The notes under the pieces are model-generated. The model worked only from the letters and a program-made list of their open reading frames with translations. It was not told the origin of the DNA and made no database searches. Below are positions 8,760 to 19,302 of a stretch of 64,000 nt of DNA, piece by piece (within the stretch, counting starts at the first letter, position 1; each line of letters starts with the position of its first letter). This stretch comes from Rhodobacterales bacterium (lineage in GTDB: Bacteria; Pseudomonadota; Alphaproteobacteria; Rhodobacterales; Rhodobacteraceae). The stretch spans positions 124,001-188,000 of the forward strand of contig PDRZ01000014.1 of NCBI GenBank assembly GCA_002747035.1. Direction: 5' to 3'. The position numbers and the translations under genes were made by a program.

Positions 8760-9535
8760 ATATTGCCCTGCTCTTTGTTGTAGTTGTGGATCACGGTCAG
8801 CCCGTGCATGGTCAAATCGTCTTCAAAGGCGTTAAACAGGTTCTCGGATTGCTGGAACAACGGGGCCAGCCCGCCGGTGGCGATCACGCGCATGTCGCGC
8901 TCCCGCTCTCCCTTGATCCGCTCACAGACTTCGCGCACCAAACCGACATAGCCCCAGAACACTCCCGATTGAATACATTCGACCGTGTTGGTGCCAATCA
9001 CCTTTTGCGGCTTGGAAATATCCACATGAGGCAAGGCGGCGGCGGCCATGTGCAGCGCCTCAAGCGACAGGTTCACACCCGGGGCAATAACCCCACCGAT
9101 ATAGGCACCGTCGGCCGCGACAACGTCGAACGTGGTGGCGGTGCCGAAATCAACGACGATCAAATCACCCCCATGGCGATCAAAGGCGCTGGCCGCATTC
9201 ACCAACCGATCCGGTCCCACGATCGTACCCCCGTCCACACGCGGGTCATGGGGCAACAGGCATTCAGGCTTGCCCACGACCAGAGGGCGGCAATCGAAAA
9301 ACCGGTCGGCAAATACGCGCAGGTTAAACACCACACGCGGCACGGTCGAGCTGATGATCACATCCGTGATGTCCACCTCGATCCCGTAATGCTTGATCAG
9401 CGTGGAATACCAGGTGAAATAGGCATCCGCAGTCCGGGCATGGTGGGTCGACGTGCGCAAGGTGCACAGAAACTTTTCCCCGTCCCAAATCGAAAACACC
9501 GTATTGGTGTTGCCGCAATCAATCGCCAGAAGCAT
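8756..9535 (-). CDS. coaX: Type III pantothenate kinase
   Basis: Phosphorylates pantothenate in the first step of coenzyme A synthesis, cytoplasmic. The 259-residue protein opens with LLAIDCGNTNTVFSIWDG, the ASKHA-fold phosphate-binding loop with catalytic Asp6. It then has GPDRLVNA (about residues 102-109) and VVDFGTATTFDVV (about 125-137), the signature of CoaX as opposed to CoaA. It starts 11 bp after the birA stop and overlaps rnj by 4 bp. No other pantothenate kinase is in the window. Confidence 0.97.
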   Translation of the reverse strand: MLLAIDCGNTNTVFSIWDGEKFLCTLRTSTHHARTADAYFTWYSTLIKHYGIEVDITDVIISSTVPRVVFNLRVFADRFFDCRPLVVGKPECLLPHDPRVDGGTIVGPDRLVNAASAFDRHGGDLIVVDFGTATTFDVVAADGAYIGGVIAPGVNLSLEALHMAAAALPHVDISKPQKVIGTNTVECIQSGVFWGYVGLVREVCERIKGERERDMRVIATGGLAPLFQQSENLFNAFEDDLTMHGLTVIHNYNKEQGNI

Positions 9536-9546
9536 CTGCGCCCCCT

Positions 9547-10290
9547 TCAGAAAAACACGTCCGCCGCGGCCACCGCCACGCGGGATTTGGGGGTGGATAA
9601 TACAAGATTGCCCTGCTCGTCCACCGTTTCAAAGGTTCCGGTGATTTCGTCACGCGACGTTCGCGCGGTGATCACCTCGCCCAGCTTTGCCGCACGCGCC
9701 AGCCACGCCTCGCGGATCGGGCCAAACCCATAGGTGACAAACCGCTGTTCCCATTGCGCATAGGCCGGGGCGAGCGCCTCAAGAAACTCGTCCTGGCTCA
9801 CTTTGACCCCGGTGTCGGACAAAAGCGAAACAGGGGGCGCTATGGCCTGATCCACCGCTTGGGGGACCTCGCACAGGTTGACGCCAATGCCAATGGCGAA
9901 ATGGGTCAAGCCGCCACCCTGCCCTGCGCTTTCCAACAGAATCCCGGCCACTTTGCCGCCATTCAGCAACACATCGTTGGGCCATTTCAGCGACAGCCCC
10001 TCGGTCCGCCCGGTGACAGCCACCAGCGCATCAAACAGCGCCAGCGCCGCAACGAAGGAGCGCAACGCCACCCGATCCGGGCTTTCATCCGGGCGCATGA
10101 CAAGGGTGGCGGCGAAGTTGCCGACCGGGTCTTTCCACGCCCGACCGCGCCGACCCCGCCCGGCCACCTGCCGCCGTGCCATGATCCATTCCGGCCCTGC
10201 CAACTCTGGCGCGATCCGCGCCGCCTCGCTCATGGTGCTGTCCACCTCGTCCAACACCCGACACCCATATCCTTGTGGCCAATCTCTCAT
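9547..10290 (-). CDS. birA: Biotin--[acetyl-CoA-carboxylase] ligase
   Basis: Attaches biotin through biotinyl-AMP to carboxyl-carrier lysines; a likely client in this window is the biotin lysine of MccA. The 247-residue protein has the biotin-binding GRGRRGRAW loop near residues 40-48, KWPNDVLL, the GKVAGIL segment and a C-terminal SH3-like domain ending in ADVFF. There is no N-terminal helix-turn-helix, so it is a ligase only, not a repressor. The ATG at 10290 is used because residues upstream in frame come from the nuoN terminator region. Confidence 0.94.
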   Translation of the reverse strand: MRDWPQGYGCRVLDEVDSTMSEAARIAPELAGPEWIMARRQVAGRGRRGRAWKDPVGNFAATLVMRPDESPDRVALRSFVAALALFDALVAVTGRTEGLSLKWPNDVLLNGGKVAGILLESAGQGGGLTHFAIGIGVNLCEVPQAVDQAIAPPVSLLSDTGVKVSQDEFLEALAPAYAQWEQRFVTYGFGPIREAWLARAAKLGEVITARTSRDEITGTFETVDEQGNLVLSTPKSRVAVAAADVFF

Positions 10291-10350
10291 TGCGCTCCCG
10301 ACTTCTTTGTCCTTGCCCAAATACTCACAATTGTCACGCTCATGAAACGC

Positions 10351-10382
10351 GAAAACGCCCGCAGCCAGACGCGGGCGTTTTC
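10351..10382 (-). terminator. Intrinsic-type terminator after nuoN
   Basis: A perfect 12-bp inverted repeat, gaaaacgcccgc (10351-10362) with gcgggcgttttc (10371-10382), around an 8-nt loop. Read on the minus strand, the stem ends in GCGGGCGTTTTC and is followed by another TTT, giving a short U-rich end. It lies 20 bp after the nuoN stop and 61 bp before birA, so it probably separates or attenuates between the nuo operon and birA-coaX-rnj. Confidence 0.75.
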
Positions 10383-10401
10383 TCATAGCTCTCTATCGGA
10401 C

Positions 10402-11850
10402 TCAGTTCACCAAGGCCGCCGCTGCCGACTGTGCCATGGTTTCAAGCCCCATGAGGTTCAGCCCCGGCAGCCACGCCAAACCGATCAGCGCGGCGCTGCC
10501 CATCAACATCACCCACAGAACCGGAGAGCGCGACGTGTCGAGCCCCTCTCCCTCTTCGCCGAAATACATGTAGAACACGATGCGCAGATAGTAAAACGCG
10601 CCGATCACCGACGCAATCACACCGGCCACGGCCAGCCACGTCAACCCGCCTTCATAGGCGGCGCGCAGCACATAGAATTTGCCGAAGAACCCGACCAGCG
10701 GCGGCACACCCGCAAGGCTGAACAACAGCACAAGCATGGCCAGCGCCTTGCCCGGCTCGCGCCGCGACAACATGTTGAGCGCCCCAATATCCGTCACCGG
10801 CTGCCCATCCTTTTCCATGGACAGGATGAAGGCGAAGGTGCCGATATTCATGGTCACGTAAATCGCCATGTAAACCAGCATCGCCTGCACCCCAAGCGCG
10901 GTCCCCGCAGCCAGCCCCATCAGGGCAAAACCCATATGCGCGATGGAGGAAAACGCCATCAGCCGCTTGATATTGCGCTGGCCAATCGCAGCAACCGCGC
11001 CAAGGAACATGGATAGGACCGACAACAGAGCCAGAACCTGGGTCCAATCCCCGGTCACCCCGCCAAAGGCGTCATGCAACACGCGGGCCAAAAGGGCCAT
11101 CGCCGCCATTTTCGGCGCGGTGGCAAAAAACGCGGTCACCGGCGTGGGGGACCCTTCGTAAACGTCCGGTGTCCACATGTGGAACGGCACCGCCGACACC
11201 TTGAATGCCAGCCCGGACATCACAAAGATCAGACCGAACAGAAGCCCCAGGGGTGCCTGACCATGGCCCGCCGCCGCGATGATCCCGGAAAACAACGTGG
11301 TTCCGGCATAGCCATAGGTCAGCGACGCGCCATAAAGCAACAGCCCCGAGGACAGAGCCCCCAGCACGAAATACTTCAAACCAGCTTCGGTGGACTTCAC
11401 GCTGTCCCGACGCATGGAGGCCACGACGTAAAGCGCCAGAGATTGCAGTTCCAAACCCATATAAAGCGCCATCAGGTCGCCCGCCGAGACCATCATCATC
11501 ATTCCGACAGACGCTAGCGCAACAAGGACAGGATATTCGAATTTCGCCATGCCCCGCTTGGCCATGAACTCCTGTCCCATGACCAGAACCGCAGCACCGG
11601 AAAGCAGGATCACGACCTTGGCAAACCGCGCAAAACCGTCATCGACGAACATGCCGCCAAAGGCGGTTGTTACCCCTTCGCCCGTCGCTCCGATCCAAAT
11701 CCCCAGAAGAACCATAAGCCCGGCGGTGGACCAAAGCAGCAGCCCCGCCACCTTGTCCTTGCCCGTGTATACCGCAAAAAGCAGAGCGGCCATCGCATAA
11801 AGCGACAGAACGATCTCGGGCAGGATTGTGTATAGATCAGCCTGCATCAT
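10402..11850 (-). CDS. nuoN: NADH-quinone oxidoreductase subunit N
   Basis: Proton-pumping antiporter-like membrane subunit of complex I. The 482-residue product has about 14 hydrophobic segments and the Mrp-antiporter-type core (for example [14 protein letters not shown], the [16 protein letters not shown] loop and the [12 protein letters not shown] segment). The ATG at 11850 is preferred over an upstream TTG because GGAGG sits at a normal distance before it (the ACGGAGGCCCTG stretch). It follows nuoM by 11 bp and is the last nuo gene. Confidence 0.96.
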   Translation of the reverse strand: MMQADLYTILPEIVLSLYAMAALLFAVYTGKDKVAGLLLWSTAGLMVLLGIWIGATGEGVTTAFGGMFVDDGFARFAKVVILLSGAAVLVMGQEFMAKRGMAKFEYPVLVALASVGMMMMVSAGDLMALYMGLELQSLALYVVASMRRDSVKSTEAGLKYFVLGALSSGLLLYGASLTYGYAGTTLFSGIIAAAGHGQAPLGLLFGLIFVMSGLAFKVSAVPFHMWTPDVYEGSPTPVTAFFATAPKMAAMALLARVLHDAFGGVTGDWTQVLALLSVLSMFLGAVAAIGQRNIKRLMAFSSIAHMGFALMGLAAGTALGVQAMLVYMAIYVTMNIGTFAFILSMEKDGQPVTDIGALNMLSRREPGKALAMLVLLFSLAGVPPLVGFFGKFYVLRAAYEGGLTWLAVAGVIASVIGAFYYLRIVFYMYFGEEGEGLDTSRSPVLWVMLMGSAALIGLAWLPGLNLMGLETMAQSAAAALVN

Positions 11851-11861
11851 CAGGGCCTCCG

Positions 11862-13406
11862 TCAATGCGATGCCGCTACAGTCGCGGCTTTGGGAGCCTC
11901 GGCCAGAGCGGTTTCATAATTGCCAATCAGCGCCTCTACGGAGGGGCTGATGATATCGGTCACGAGGCTGGGGTAGACCCCCAGCAAAAGGGTCATGGCA
12001 ACGAGCGGGGCAAAGATCGCCTTCTCGCGTTTTTCCATGTCGGTGATCGACTTCAGACTTTCCTTGATCAGGTCGCCAAAGAGAACCCGGCGATAAAGCC
12101 ACAGCGCGTAAGCCGCCGACAGAATCACACCCGAAGACGCCACAAGCGCCACCCAGGTGTTGACCCTGAATATCCCCATCAGCGTCAGGAATTCCCCGAC
12201 AAAGCCCGAAGTGCCCGGCAGGCCGACATTGGCCATGGTGAAGAACATGAAGATCAGCGCATAGGCCGGCATCCGGTTGACCAATCCGCCATAGGCGTCA
12301 ATCTCGCGCGTGTGCATCCGGTCATAGATCACCCCGACACACAGGAACAGCGCGCCCGAAATGAACCCGTGGCTCAGCATCTGGAAAATCGCACCGTCAA
12401 TCCCCTGTTGGTTGGCGGCGAAAATCCCCATGGTCACGTATCCCATATGGGCCACCGACGAATAGGCGATCAGCTTTTTCATGTCTTCCTGAACCAGCGC
12501 GACGAGCGAGGTATAGACAATCGCAATGGCCGACATCCACAGCACCAGCGGTGTCATCACGTCCGCGCCAATCGGGAACATCGGCAGGCTGAACCGCAGG
12601 AAACCATAGCCCCCCATCTTCAACAGGATCGCCGCCAGAACCACGGAACCGGCCGTCGGTGCCTGAACGTGGGCATCGGGCAACCAGGTGTGCACCGGCC
12701 ACATGGGCATCTTCACCGCGAAGCTGGCAAAGAAGGCCAGGAACAACAGGGTCTGCATCCCGCCGACAATCTGTACCCCAAGCAGGCTGAAGGTTTCCGA
12801 ACCGAACTGGTGATCCATAAGCGTCGGAATATCCGCCGTGCCCGCATCGGTGATCATCACCACCATGGCAACCAGCATCAGAACCGAACCGAAGAAGGTG
12901 TAGAGGAAGAACTTGAAGGACGCGTAAATCCGGTCCTTGCCCCCCCAGATCCCAATGATCAGGAACATGGGGATCAACCCGGCCTCGAAGAACAGGTAAA
13001 ACAACACCATGTCCAGCGCCATGAACACACCCAGCATGAGCGTTTCAAGAAGCAGGAAGGCAACCATGTATTCCTTGACCCGTTTCTCCACGCCCCAACT
13101 GGCCCAGATGGTCAGCGGCATCATGAAAGTGGTCAGCATGACGAACAGAACCGAAATCCCGTCAACACCCAGCTTGTAGTTCAACCCAAGAAGCCATTCG
13201 CGCTCTTCCACCATCTGCATTCCGGTATCTGCCGGATCAAACTGTGCCAGGATGAACAGCGAAACAAGGAAGGTCAGGGACGTTGCCAGAAGCGCCACCC
13301 ATTTGGCATTGCGCTGCGCGGCGTCATCCTCGCCCCGCAAAAACACCATCAGGATCAACGCGGCAAGCGCCGGGATGAAGGTGACAATGGAAAGAAGGTT
13401 GTCCAT
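11862..13406 (-). CDS. nuoM: NADH-quinone oxidoreductase subunit M
   Basis: Antiporter-like proton-pumping subunit of complex I, 514 residues, polytopic inner-membrane protein. The start [18 protein letters not shown] is used; its ATG shares one base with the nuoL stop (TGATG). Typical segments are the [22 protein letters not shown] helix pair, the [20 protein letters not shown] loop and the [14 protein letters not shown] helix. Residues coded further upstream in frame belong to nuoL sequence and are not used. Confidence 0.97.
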   Translation of the reverse strand: MDNLLSIVTFIPALAALILMVFLRGEDDAAQRNAKWVALLATSLTFLVSLFILAQFDPADTGMQMVEEREWLLGLNYKLGVDGISVLFVMLTTFMMPLTIWASWGVEKRVKEYMVAFLLLETLMLGVFMALDMVLFYLFFEAGLIPMFLIIGIWGGKDRIYASFKFFLYTFFGSVLMLVAMVVMITDAGTADIPTLMDHQFGSETFSLLGVQIVGGMQTLLFLAFFASFAVKMPMWPVHTWLPDAHVQAPTAGSVVLAAILLKMGGYGFLRFSLPMFPIGADVMTPLVLWMSAIAIVYTSLVALVQEDMKKLIAYSSVAHMGYVTMGIFAANQQGIDGAIFQMLSHGFISGALFLCVGVIYDRMHTREIDAYGGLVNRMPAYALIFMFFTMANVGLPGTSGFVGEFLTLMGIFRVNTWVALVASSGVILSAAYALWLYRRVLFGDLIKESLKSITDMEKREKAIFAPLVAMTLLLGVYPSLVTDIISPSVEALIGNYETALAEAPKAATVAASH

Positions 13407-15544
13407 CAGTGCGCCCCTCCGGACATCGCCATCCAGGTGATCAGGACAACAAGCCCGATCACCATGGCAAAGGCATAGGTAAAGATGTAACCGGATTGCG
13501 CCCGGCCTGCGAGACGCGTGAACCACGGGATGATCCCCATCGCCACGCCGTTAAGTCCACCGTCGATGACATTGCCATCCCCGCGTTTCCACAGGAGCCG
13601 CCCCAGAGCAAAGGCCGGTTTGACGAAGATCGCATCGTAAATCTCGTCAAAATACCATTTATTGAGCAGGAACAGGTAGAGAGGGCGCTGGCTTTCGGCC
13701 AGTTTACGCGGGATGTCCGGGCTTAGGATATAGAACCAAAAGGCCGTGAAGAACCCGATCAGCATGGCTATGAACGGGCTGACCTTGACCCATTTCGGGG
13801 CATGGTGCGCTTCGTCCAGCACATGGTTATCCGGGTGCATGAAGATCGCGCCTTCGGGGGCTTTGCCCGCCATGTCGTGACTGGCATGCTCGTCCGTCGC
13901 GTGCGCTCCGGTCTCGCCATGCCCCTCTTGCGTAGCGGAGGCGGCCAGCCACAGTTTTTCGGGGCCGTTTCCATAGGCTGCATGATCCTTGTCATGGGAC
14001 GCCTCGCCATGGTGACCGGGGATGCCGAAGAATTTGTTCACCTGATCGTGGCTGCCAAAGAAGGACCCATACCAGATCATCCCGGCCAGCACCGATCCGG
14101 TGGCCAGCACGCCCAGAGGCACCAACATGACCATGGGGCTTTCATGGGCATGGTCATGGGTATGTTTGTCCCCACGCGCCTTGCCGTAAAAGGTCATGAA
14201 CATCAGCCGCCAGCTATAGAAGCTGGTGAACAGCGCCGCCACAACCAGCGCCCAGAAGGCGAACCCGCCCTGGGTGCCCGCATAGGCGCTTTCGATGATT
14301 GCATCTTTGGACAGGAACCCGGCAAAACCGACTGCTGTCAGCGGGATGCCCACCCCGGTGATGGCCAGCGTACCGATCATCATCACCCAGAACGTATAGG
14401 GAATCTTCTTGCGCAGATTGCCATAGTTACGCATGTCCTGTTCGTGGTGCATGGCGTGGATCACGGACCCCGCGCCAAGGAACAGCATCGCCTTGAAGAA
14501 CGCGTGGGTGAACAGGTGAAACATTGCCACGCTGTAAACACCGACACCGGCGGCCACGAACATATAGCCCAGCTGCGACATGGTCGAATAGGCGATCACA
14601 CGCTTGATGTCGTTCTGCACCAACCCGATGGTGGCCGCGACAAAGGCGGTCATCGCACCGATATAGACGATGAAACTCTTGGCCTCGGGCGCATATTCAA
14701 ACAGCGGCGACATGCGGCAGACCAGGAAAACCCCCGCCGTCACCATGGTCGCGGCGTGGATCAGCGCCGAAACCGGCGTCGGGCCTTCCATCGCGTCCGG
14801 CAACCATGTGTGCAGGAACAGCTGCGCCGATTTTCCCATCGCGCCGATAAACAGCAGGAAGGCCAGCAGGTTGGCCGCGTTCCATTCGGTCCACAGGAAG
14901 GTCAGCTGGGTTTTCGCCAGCATCGGTGCGGCGGCGAACACATCGTCAAACTTGATGCTGTCCACCAGGAAAAAGAGGCCAAAAATACCCAAGGCAAACC
15001 CGAAATCCCCTACACGGTTGACCACAAAGGCCTTGATCGCGGCGGCATTCGCGCTGGGTTTCTTGTAATAGAACCCGATCAGCAGATACGAGGCGACCCC
15101 CACACCTTCCCAGCCAAAAAACATCTGAACCAGGTTGTCCGAGGTCACAAGCATTAGCATCGCGAAGGTGAAGAAGCTCAGATATGCAAAGAAGCGCGCC
15201 TTGTAGCTTTCGCCCTCTTTCCAGTTTTCGTCATGGGCCATGTAGCCCACGGAATAGAGGTGCACCAACGCCGACACCGTGGTCACAACGATCAACATGA
15301 TCGCGGTAAGCCGGTCCATGCGAATGCCCCAGGATGTGTCGAGCGTGCCCGACTGGATCCACCGGAAAATCTCGGTATGGCTGGTTACCCCGTCATGGCC
15401 CAGGAACACGATCCAGCTTAGAAAACAGGCAAGGAACAACAGGCCGGTGGTCAACCACTGGGCTCCCTGCTCTCCGATCATGCGCCAACCGAAGCCCGCG
15501 ATGATGGCACCCACAAGCGGGGCGAAAAGGATGATGGTTTCCAT
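13406..15544 (-). CDS. nuoL: NADH-quinone oxidoreductase subunit L
   Basis: Distal antiporter-like subunit of complex I, 712 residues. The core membrane domain contains the [19 protein letters not shown] helix and the [20 protein letters not shown] loop. A long C-terminal part corresponds to the lateral helix that spans the membrane arm. A His/Asp-rich loop (about residues 460-580, many HD and EH pairs) separates the last core helices from the C-terminal helix; it is longer and more charged than in E. coli NuoL. The ATG follows the nuoK stop by 6 bp. Confidence 0.97.
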   Translation of the reverse strand: METIILFAPLVGAIIAGFGWRMIGEQGAQWLTTGLLFLACFLSWIVFLGHDGVTSHTEIFRWIQSGTLDTSWGIRMDRLTAIMLIVVTTVSALVHLYSVGYMAHDENWKEGESYKARFFAYLSFFTFAMLMLVTSDNLVQMFFGWEGVGVASYLLIGFYYKKPSANAAAIKAFVVNRVGDFGFALGIFGLFFLVDSIKFDDVFAAAPMLAKTQLTFLWTEWNAANLLAFLLFIGAMGKSAQLFLHTWLPDAMEGPTPVSALIHAATMVTAGVFLVCRMSPLFEYAPEAKSFIVYIGAMTAFVAATIGLVQNDIKRVIAYSTMSQLGYMFVAAGVGVYSVAMFHLFTHAFFKAMLFLGAGSVIHAMHHEQDMRNYGNLRKKIPYTFWVMMIGTLAITGVGIPLTAVGFAGFLSKDAIIESAYAGTQGGFAFWALVVAALFTSFYSWRLMFMTFYGKARGDKHTHDHAHESPMVMLVPLGVLATGSVLAGMIWYGSFFGSHDQVNKFFGIPGHHGEASHDKDHAAYGNGPEKLWLAASATQEGHGETGAHATDEHASHDMAGKAPEGAIFMHPDNHVLDEAHHAPKWVKVSPFIAMLIGFFTAFWFYILSPDIPRKLAESQRPLYLFLLNKWYFDEIYDAIFVKPAFALGRLLWKRGDGNVIDGGLNGVAMGIIPWFTRLAGRAQSGYIFTYAFAMVIGLVVLITWMAMSGGAH

Positions 15545-15550
15545 CTTGGC

Positions 15551-15856
15551 TTATCCTTTCATCACGTTGACGTCTTCGACGTCGATGGTGCCGCGGTTGC
15601 GGAAGAAAACAACAAGAATGGCCAGCCCGATGGCGGCCTCGGCGGCGGCGACGGTCAGCACGAACAAGGTAAACACCTGCCCCACCAGGTCACCGGCAAA
15701 GGACGAAAATGCCACGAGGTTGATATTCACCGCCAGCAGCATCAATTCGATGCTCATCAACAGGATGATCACGTTCTTCCGGTTCAGGAAAAGCCCGAAT
15801 ATGCCGATGACAAACAGCACCGCTGCCACCGTCAGGTAATGTTCAAGTCCGATCAT
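15551..15856 (-). CDS. nuoK: NADH-quinone oxidoreductase subunit K
   Basis: Small three-helix membrane subunit of complex I, exactly 101 residues as in many bacteria. The start [15 protein letters not shown] gives family length; the longer open frame upstream is not hydrophobic. The key [11 protein letters not shown] segment carries the conserved membrane Glu (near residue 36) of the proton path, and a second acidic position is in the [12 protein letters not shown] helix. An 83-bp gap separates it from nuoJ, the longest spacer among the distal nuo genes. Confidence 0.97.
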   Translation of the reverse strand: MIGLEHYLTVAAVLFVIGIFGLFLNRKNVIILLMSIELMLLAVNINLVAFSSFAGDLVGQVFTLFVLTVAAAEAAIGLAILVVFFRNRGTIDVEDVNVMKG

Positions 15857-15939
15857 GTCGTCCCTCGGTTCTCTTTCTCGTGGGCCAGTTGCCCAATCGT
15901 TTTGACCCGTTTCGGGGTCATGTCTTGCCGGGTGGGGCG

Positions 15940-16548
15940 TTACAGCCCCTGCCCCGGTTTTACGTCTTTCAATTCCATCGCCTCGGCCGGGTCGCGCCAC
16001 ATCTGTTGCAACACGTCCTGACGTTTCACGTTGTCACGGTGGCGCAGGGTCAACACGATCGCGCCGATCATGGCGACCAGCAGGATCAACCCGGCAAGCT
16101 GGAACAACAGGAAATACTGATCATAAAGCAGCAGCCCCAACGCGGCGGTGTTCTCCACCCCGTCCGGCGTGACCGCCTTGCGCGCGGCTTGGGCGCTTTC
16201 GGCCACGTGCCAGTCGCCAAAGGCAAGACCCAGCTGCATCAACAGGATCACACCGATGGCCAGCGCGATGGGCATGTATTGCGCCATCCCCGCCCGCAGC
16301 TCGGCAAAATCGACATCCAGCATCATGACCACGAACAGGAACAGAACCGCCACGGCCCCGACGTAAACAATGATCAACAACATCGCCACGAATTCGGCCC
16401 CCAACAGCACGAACAGCCCGGCAGCGGACAAAAACGCCAGGATCAGCCACAGCACCGAATGCACGGGGTTACGGCTGATTACCGTGAAAAACCCGCCCGT
16501 GATCGCCGCGAAAGCGAACAGATAGAATGCGAAACCAGCAACGCTCAT
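15940..16548 (-). CDS. nuoJ: NADH-quinone oxidoreductase subunit J
   Basis: Membrane subunit of complex I with five predicted helices, 202 residues. The family-specific helix [20 protein letters not shown] contains the pi-bulge region linked to quinone coupling. The start [15 protein letters not shown] overlaps the stop of the preceding carboxymuconolactone-decarboxylase-like gene by 4 bp, so the accessory gene is translated with it. The C-terminal tail is soluble and slightly longer than in E. coli. Confidence 0.97.
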   Translation of the reverse strand: MSVAGFAFYLFAFAAITGGFFTVISRNPVHSVLWLILAFLSAAGLFVLLGAEFVAMLLIIVYVGAVAVLFLFVVMMLDVDFAELRAGMAQYMPIALAIGVILLMQLGLAFGDWHVAESAQAARKAVTPDGVENTAALGLLLYDQYFLLFQLAGLILLVAMIGAIVLTLRHRDNVKRQDVLQQMWRDPAEAMELKDVKPGQGL

Positions 16549-16952
16549 GTGTTGTCATCCTCTTGGTCGGCCATCACCTCGCGCGCCATATCCATGGCGC
16601 GGGTCATGGCGGGGATACCGGCGAACATCGACATCTGGGCAATGGTCTCGGCAATTTCTTCCTTGGTGGCTCCGGCTTCCAGCAGGTGCCGCACCGTCAT
16701 GCGGACTTGCGTATCACTTTGCGCGCCCTGCATGGTCAGTCCGGCCAGCGTCAGCAAAAGCCGCGTTTTGGCGTCCAGCCCATCCTTGGACAGGCCCTTG
16801 CCGAAAAACATCTCCATCGCCTCTTTCGGCATGGTGGGCCACAGGTTTTCAAACCCTTTGGGCGAAAAGCTCTCCATCGCAGGGTTAAAGGCTTTCGCCA
16901 TCTCCTGGGCCTGTTGCATCATCAGTTCAAAAGGGGATTTGGGATCGGTCAT
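16545..16952 (-). CDS. Carboxymuconolactone decarboxylase/AhpD-fold protein
   Basis: A 135-residue helical protein with the CMD-type pattern [19 protein letters not shown] followed by [20 protein letters not shown] (about residues 57-115). It has no cysteine, so it lacks the CxxC redox pair of AhpD peroxidases and is unlikely to be a thiol peroxidase partner. The gene overlaps nuoJ by 4 bp and its own upstream paralogue by 4 bp. Both sit between nuoI and nuoJ, which suggests a role tied to complex I or its redox state. The function is not known to me. Confidence 0.85.
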   Translation of the reverse strand: MTDPKSPFELMMQQAQEMAKAFNPAMESFSPKGFENLWPTMPKEAMEMFFGKGLSKDGLDAKTRLLLTLAGLTMQGAQSDTQVRMTVRHLLEAGATKEEIAETIAQMSMFAGIPAMTRAMDMAREVMADQEDDNT

Positions 16953-17347
16953 ACGTCCTCCTCCGCCTCGAAAACTTCCATCGCGGCGTTCATTGCATTG
17001 ATCATGGCCGGAAAGCCGCCATAGAGGGTCATCTGAAAAATGATCTCGGCGATCTCTTCCCTGCTTGCGCCAACCGCGCGTGCACTTGCAATATTCACTT
17101 TCAACTGTGGCCGGGTCTGACCACCCAAAGCGGTCAAAGCGGCAATCGTCGCCAGCAGACGTGTCTTTTCATCCACGCCGTCCCGGGCATAGAACTGACC
17201 ATAAGCCACATCCACCACGGTTTTGGACAGTCCCGGCACCAGCGCGTCGTAACGGTCGCGCAGGGCTTCCTCCATCCCGGGATTTACCGTCTCCGACAAC
17301 GCCTGGCCGCGTACATAGGTATCGCTATGTGGTGTATCCTGGCTCAT
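16949..17347 (-). CDS. Carboxymuconolactone decarboxylase/AhpD-fold protein, paralogue
   Basis: A 132-residue protein with the same fold pattern as its downstream neighbour: [20 protein letters not shown] and then [20 protein letters not shown], ending in a Met/Ala-rich helix and an acidic tail. It also lacks any CxxC. The start overlaps the nuoI stop by 4 bp and the stop overlaps the next paralogue by 4 bp, so both are inside the nuo transcript. The two probably arose by tandem duplication and may form a heteromer, since family members are oligomers. Substrate unknown. Confidence 0.85.
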   Translation of the reverse strand: MSQDTPHSDTYVRGQALSETVNPGMEEALRDRYDALVPGLSKTVVDVAYGQFYARDGVDEKTRLLATIAALTALGGQTRPQLKVNIASARAVGASREEIAEIIFQMTLYGGFPAMINAMNAAMEVFEAEEDV

Positions 17348-17838
17348 CGGTAGGGCGCATCCAGTTCCAGATTGCGTGCAATCTCGGCTTCCCAGCGTTC
17401 GCCGTTTTCCAACAACTTGGCCTTGTCGTAAAACAGCTCTTCACGGGTTTCCGTGGCGAATTCGAAATTCGGGCCCTCGACAATCGCATCCACCGGACAG
17501 GCCTCCTGGCAGAAGCCGCAATAGATGCATTTCGTCATGTCGATGTCGTAGCGGGTCGTGCGGCGGCTGCCATCGTCGCGGGGTTCCGCATCGATCGTGA
17601 TCGCTTGGGCCGGACAGATGGCTTCGCACAGCTTACAGGCAATGCACCGCTCTTCCCCATTGGGATAACGGCGCAGGGCATGTTCGCCCCGGAACCGCGG
17701 GCTTAGCGGCCCCTTTTCGTGGGGGTAGTTAATCGTCGCCTTGGGGGCGAAGAAATATTTGAAGCCAAGCTTGAAAGCCTTGAGATAGTCGCTCAGCAGG
17801 AAGTAGCCCGCGGCGCGTTTATAGTCGGTTTGTGCCAT
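17344..17838 (-). CDS. nuoI: NADH-quinone oxidoreductase subunit I
   Basis: Ferredoxin-like subunit of the complex I peripheral arm that carries clusters N6a and N6b to the quinone site. The 164-residue protein has two complete 4Fe-4S motifs: Cys65, 68, 71 and 75, and Cys104, 107, 110 and 114, each followed by Pro. The N terminus has the amphipathic membrane-anchoring region ([17 protein letters not shown]). It begins 3 bp after the nuoH stop. Confidence 0.98.
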   Translation of the reverse strand: MAQTDYKRAAGYFLLSDYLKAFKLGFKYFFAPKATINYPHEKGPLSPRFRGEHALRRYPNGEERCIACKLCEAICPAQAITIDAEPRDDGSRRTTRYDIDMTKCIYCGFCQEACPVDAIVEGPNFEFATETREELFYDKAKLLENGERWEAEIARNLELDAPYR

Positions 17839-17841
17839 GGA

Positions 17842-18879
17842 TCAGCCCCCTACGGTCCAGCGTGCAAAGGCACCCCAGAACCAATCGAATTTTGCAGCGA
17901 AGGATACGAATACCACCCAGAACAGGCTGAACGGCAAGAACACTTTCCACCCGATCCGCATCAGTTGGTCATAGCGATAACGCGGTGTGATGGCCTTGAT
18001 CATCGAGAAGACAAAGAAGGCCGCCAGCATTTTCAACACCATCCACAGGATGCCGTCGGGCAGGCCCGGGATCGGCGACAGCCAGCCCCCGAAGAAGAGC
18101 AGCGACACCAACGCACACATCAGCACCACGGCCACCAGTTCACCGATCATGAACAACAGGAAGGGGGTCGAGGAATACTCTACCTGATACCCCGCCACCA
18201 GTTCGGATTCCGCTTCCGGCAAATCAAACGGCGGGCGGTTGGTTTCGGCCAGCGCCGAGATGAAGAACAGGAACAGCATCGGGAAGTGCGGGATGAAATA
18301 CCAGCTGAGGATCCCCGCCCCCTCCTGTGCGGCAACGATGGCACCAAAGTTCATCGAGCCGGTGGAAATGATCACACCGATGATGATCAACCCGATGCTG
18401 ACCTCATAAGAGATCATCTGCGCCGCCGATCGCAAAGATCCAAGGAATGGGTATTTCGAGTTGGACGCCCAGCCCCCCATGATCACACCGTACACCTCAA
18501 GTGACGAAACCGCGAAAACATAAAGAATCGCAACGTTGATGTCGGAAATCACCCAGCCTTCGTTGAACGGAATCACGGCCCAGGCGATCAGCGCCATGAC
18601 CAGGCTGACCATGGGCGCGAGCAGGAACACGGCCTTGTCCGCTCCGGCGGGGAACACCACTTCCTTGACGATATATTTGATGAAATCCGCAAAACTCTGC
18701 AGCAGGCCGTAAAACCCCACCACGTTGGGTCCGCGCCGCATCTGCACGGCGGCCCAGATCTTGCGATCCGCATACATCAGAAACGCCAGAGCCACGAGCA
18801 GCGGCACCACCAGAAGCAAAATCTGCCCGACAATCAGCAGGCTGATCCCCAAATTCGTGGTTGTGAAAAATTCAATCAT
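17842..18879 (-). CDS. nuoH: NADH-quinone oxidoreductase subunit H
   Basis: Membrane subunit that forms the quinone-binding cavity at the joint of the two arms of complex I. The 345-residue polytopic protein has the conserved helix [21 protein letters not shown] near residues 40-60 and the loop [20 protein letters not shown] with its acidic cluster. A small lipoprotein gene separates it from nuoG by a few bases on either side. Confidence 0.98.
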   Translation of the reverse strand: MIEFFTTTNLGISLLIVGQILLLVVPLLVALAFLMYADRKIWAAVQMRRGPNVVGFYGLLQSFADFIKYIVKEVVFPAGADKAVFLLAPMVSLVMALIAWAVIPFNEGWVISDINVAILYVFAVSSLEVYGVIMGGWASNSKYPFLGSLRSAAQMISYEVSIGLIIIGVIISTGSMNFGAIVAAQEGAGILSWYFIPHFPMLFLFFISALAETNRPPFDLPEAESELVAGYQVEYSSTPFLLFMIGELVAVVLMCALVSLLFFGGWLSPIPGLPDGILWMVLKMLAAFFVFSMIKAITPRYRYDQLMRIGWKVFLPFSLFWVVFVSFAAKFDWFWGAFARWTVGG

Positions 18880-18885
18880 GGGTCC

Positions 18886-19302
18886 TCACACCGTGGGTAT
18901 TCCGTTTTCGGAACAGTTCTGAACCACGACCTCGGCGTCGATGGTTTTCAAACCGTCCGGCAGCGCGGGGGACACGGTATAAACCGCATCGCCGCGCAGG
19001 GTTTCGTTCTGTTTTTCAACCGTGGTCCGCACGTGACGCGCAAATCCATAGCCCCGGATCAATGCGTATTGTGCTGCGGCACATTCCGCATAGGCGCTGA
19101 CATCGGCGCGCGTGGCTTCGCCCCCCAGGGTCACGTGAAACTGCACCAGATCATTGTCCAGAAGGCGGGTGTCGATGCCATTATAACTGACATTGCGCAT
19201 GCCTTCGGCATCGCGGCTGACCGCGCCCTCATCCTGCATCTCACAGCCCATCACCAACGCCGCCAGCGCCAGGGGGGATATGCGGATTGCCTTGTGCATC
19301 AC
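18886..19302 (-). CDS. Predicted lipoprotein encoded inside the nuo operon
   Basis: A 138-residue protein with a short lipoprotein signal: basic start MMHKAIR, hydrophobic [12 protein letters not shown] and a lipobox ending at Cys20. The mature part is soluble with two further cysteines near its middle and end, and no family I recognise. The ATG overlaps the nuoG stop by 4 bp and nuoH starts 6 bp after its end, so it is translated in step with complex I genes. Likely anchored in the periplasmic leaflet of a membrane. Role unknown; an assembly or stability factor is possible but only by location. Confidence 0.75.
   Translation of the reverse strand: MMHKAIRISPLALAALVMGCEMQDEGAVSRDAEGMRNVSYNGIDTRLLDNDLVQFHVTLGGEATRADVSAYAECAAAQYALIRGYGFARHVRTTVEKQNETLRGDAVYTVSPALPDGLKTIDAEVVVQNCSENGIPTV

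Noticed and set aside
7662-9733. Two open plus-strand frames (373 and 315 codons) opposite rnj and coaX
   Set aside because: Both are complements of confident genes and show the typical His/Arg/Pro-rich antisense composition.
11826-13478. Long open plus-strand frame of 550 codons opposite nuoM
   Set aside because: It mirrors the nuoM codons, is rich in His, Gln and Arg as expected of antisense to a hydrophobic GC-rich gene, and has no recognisable domain.
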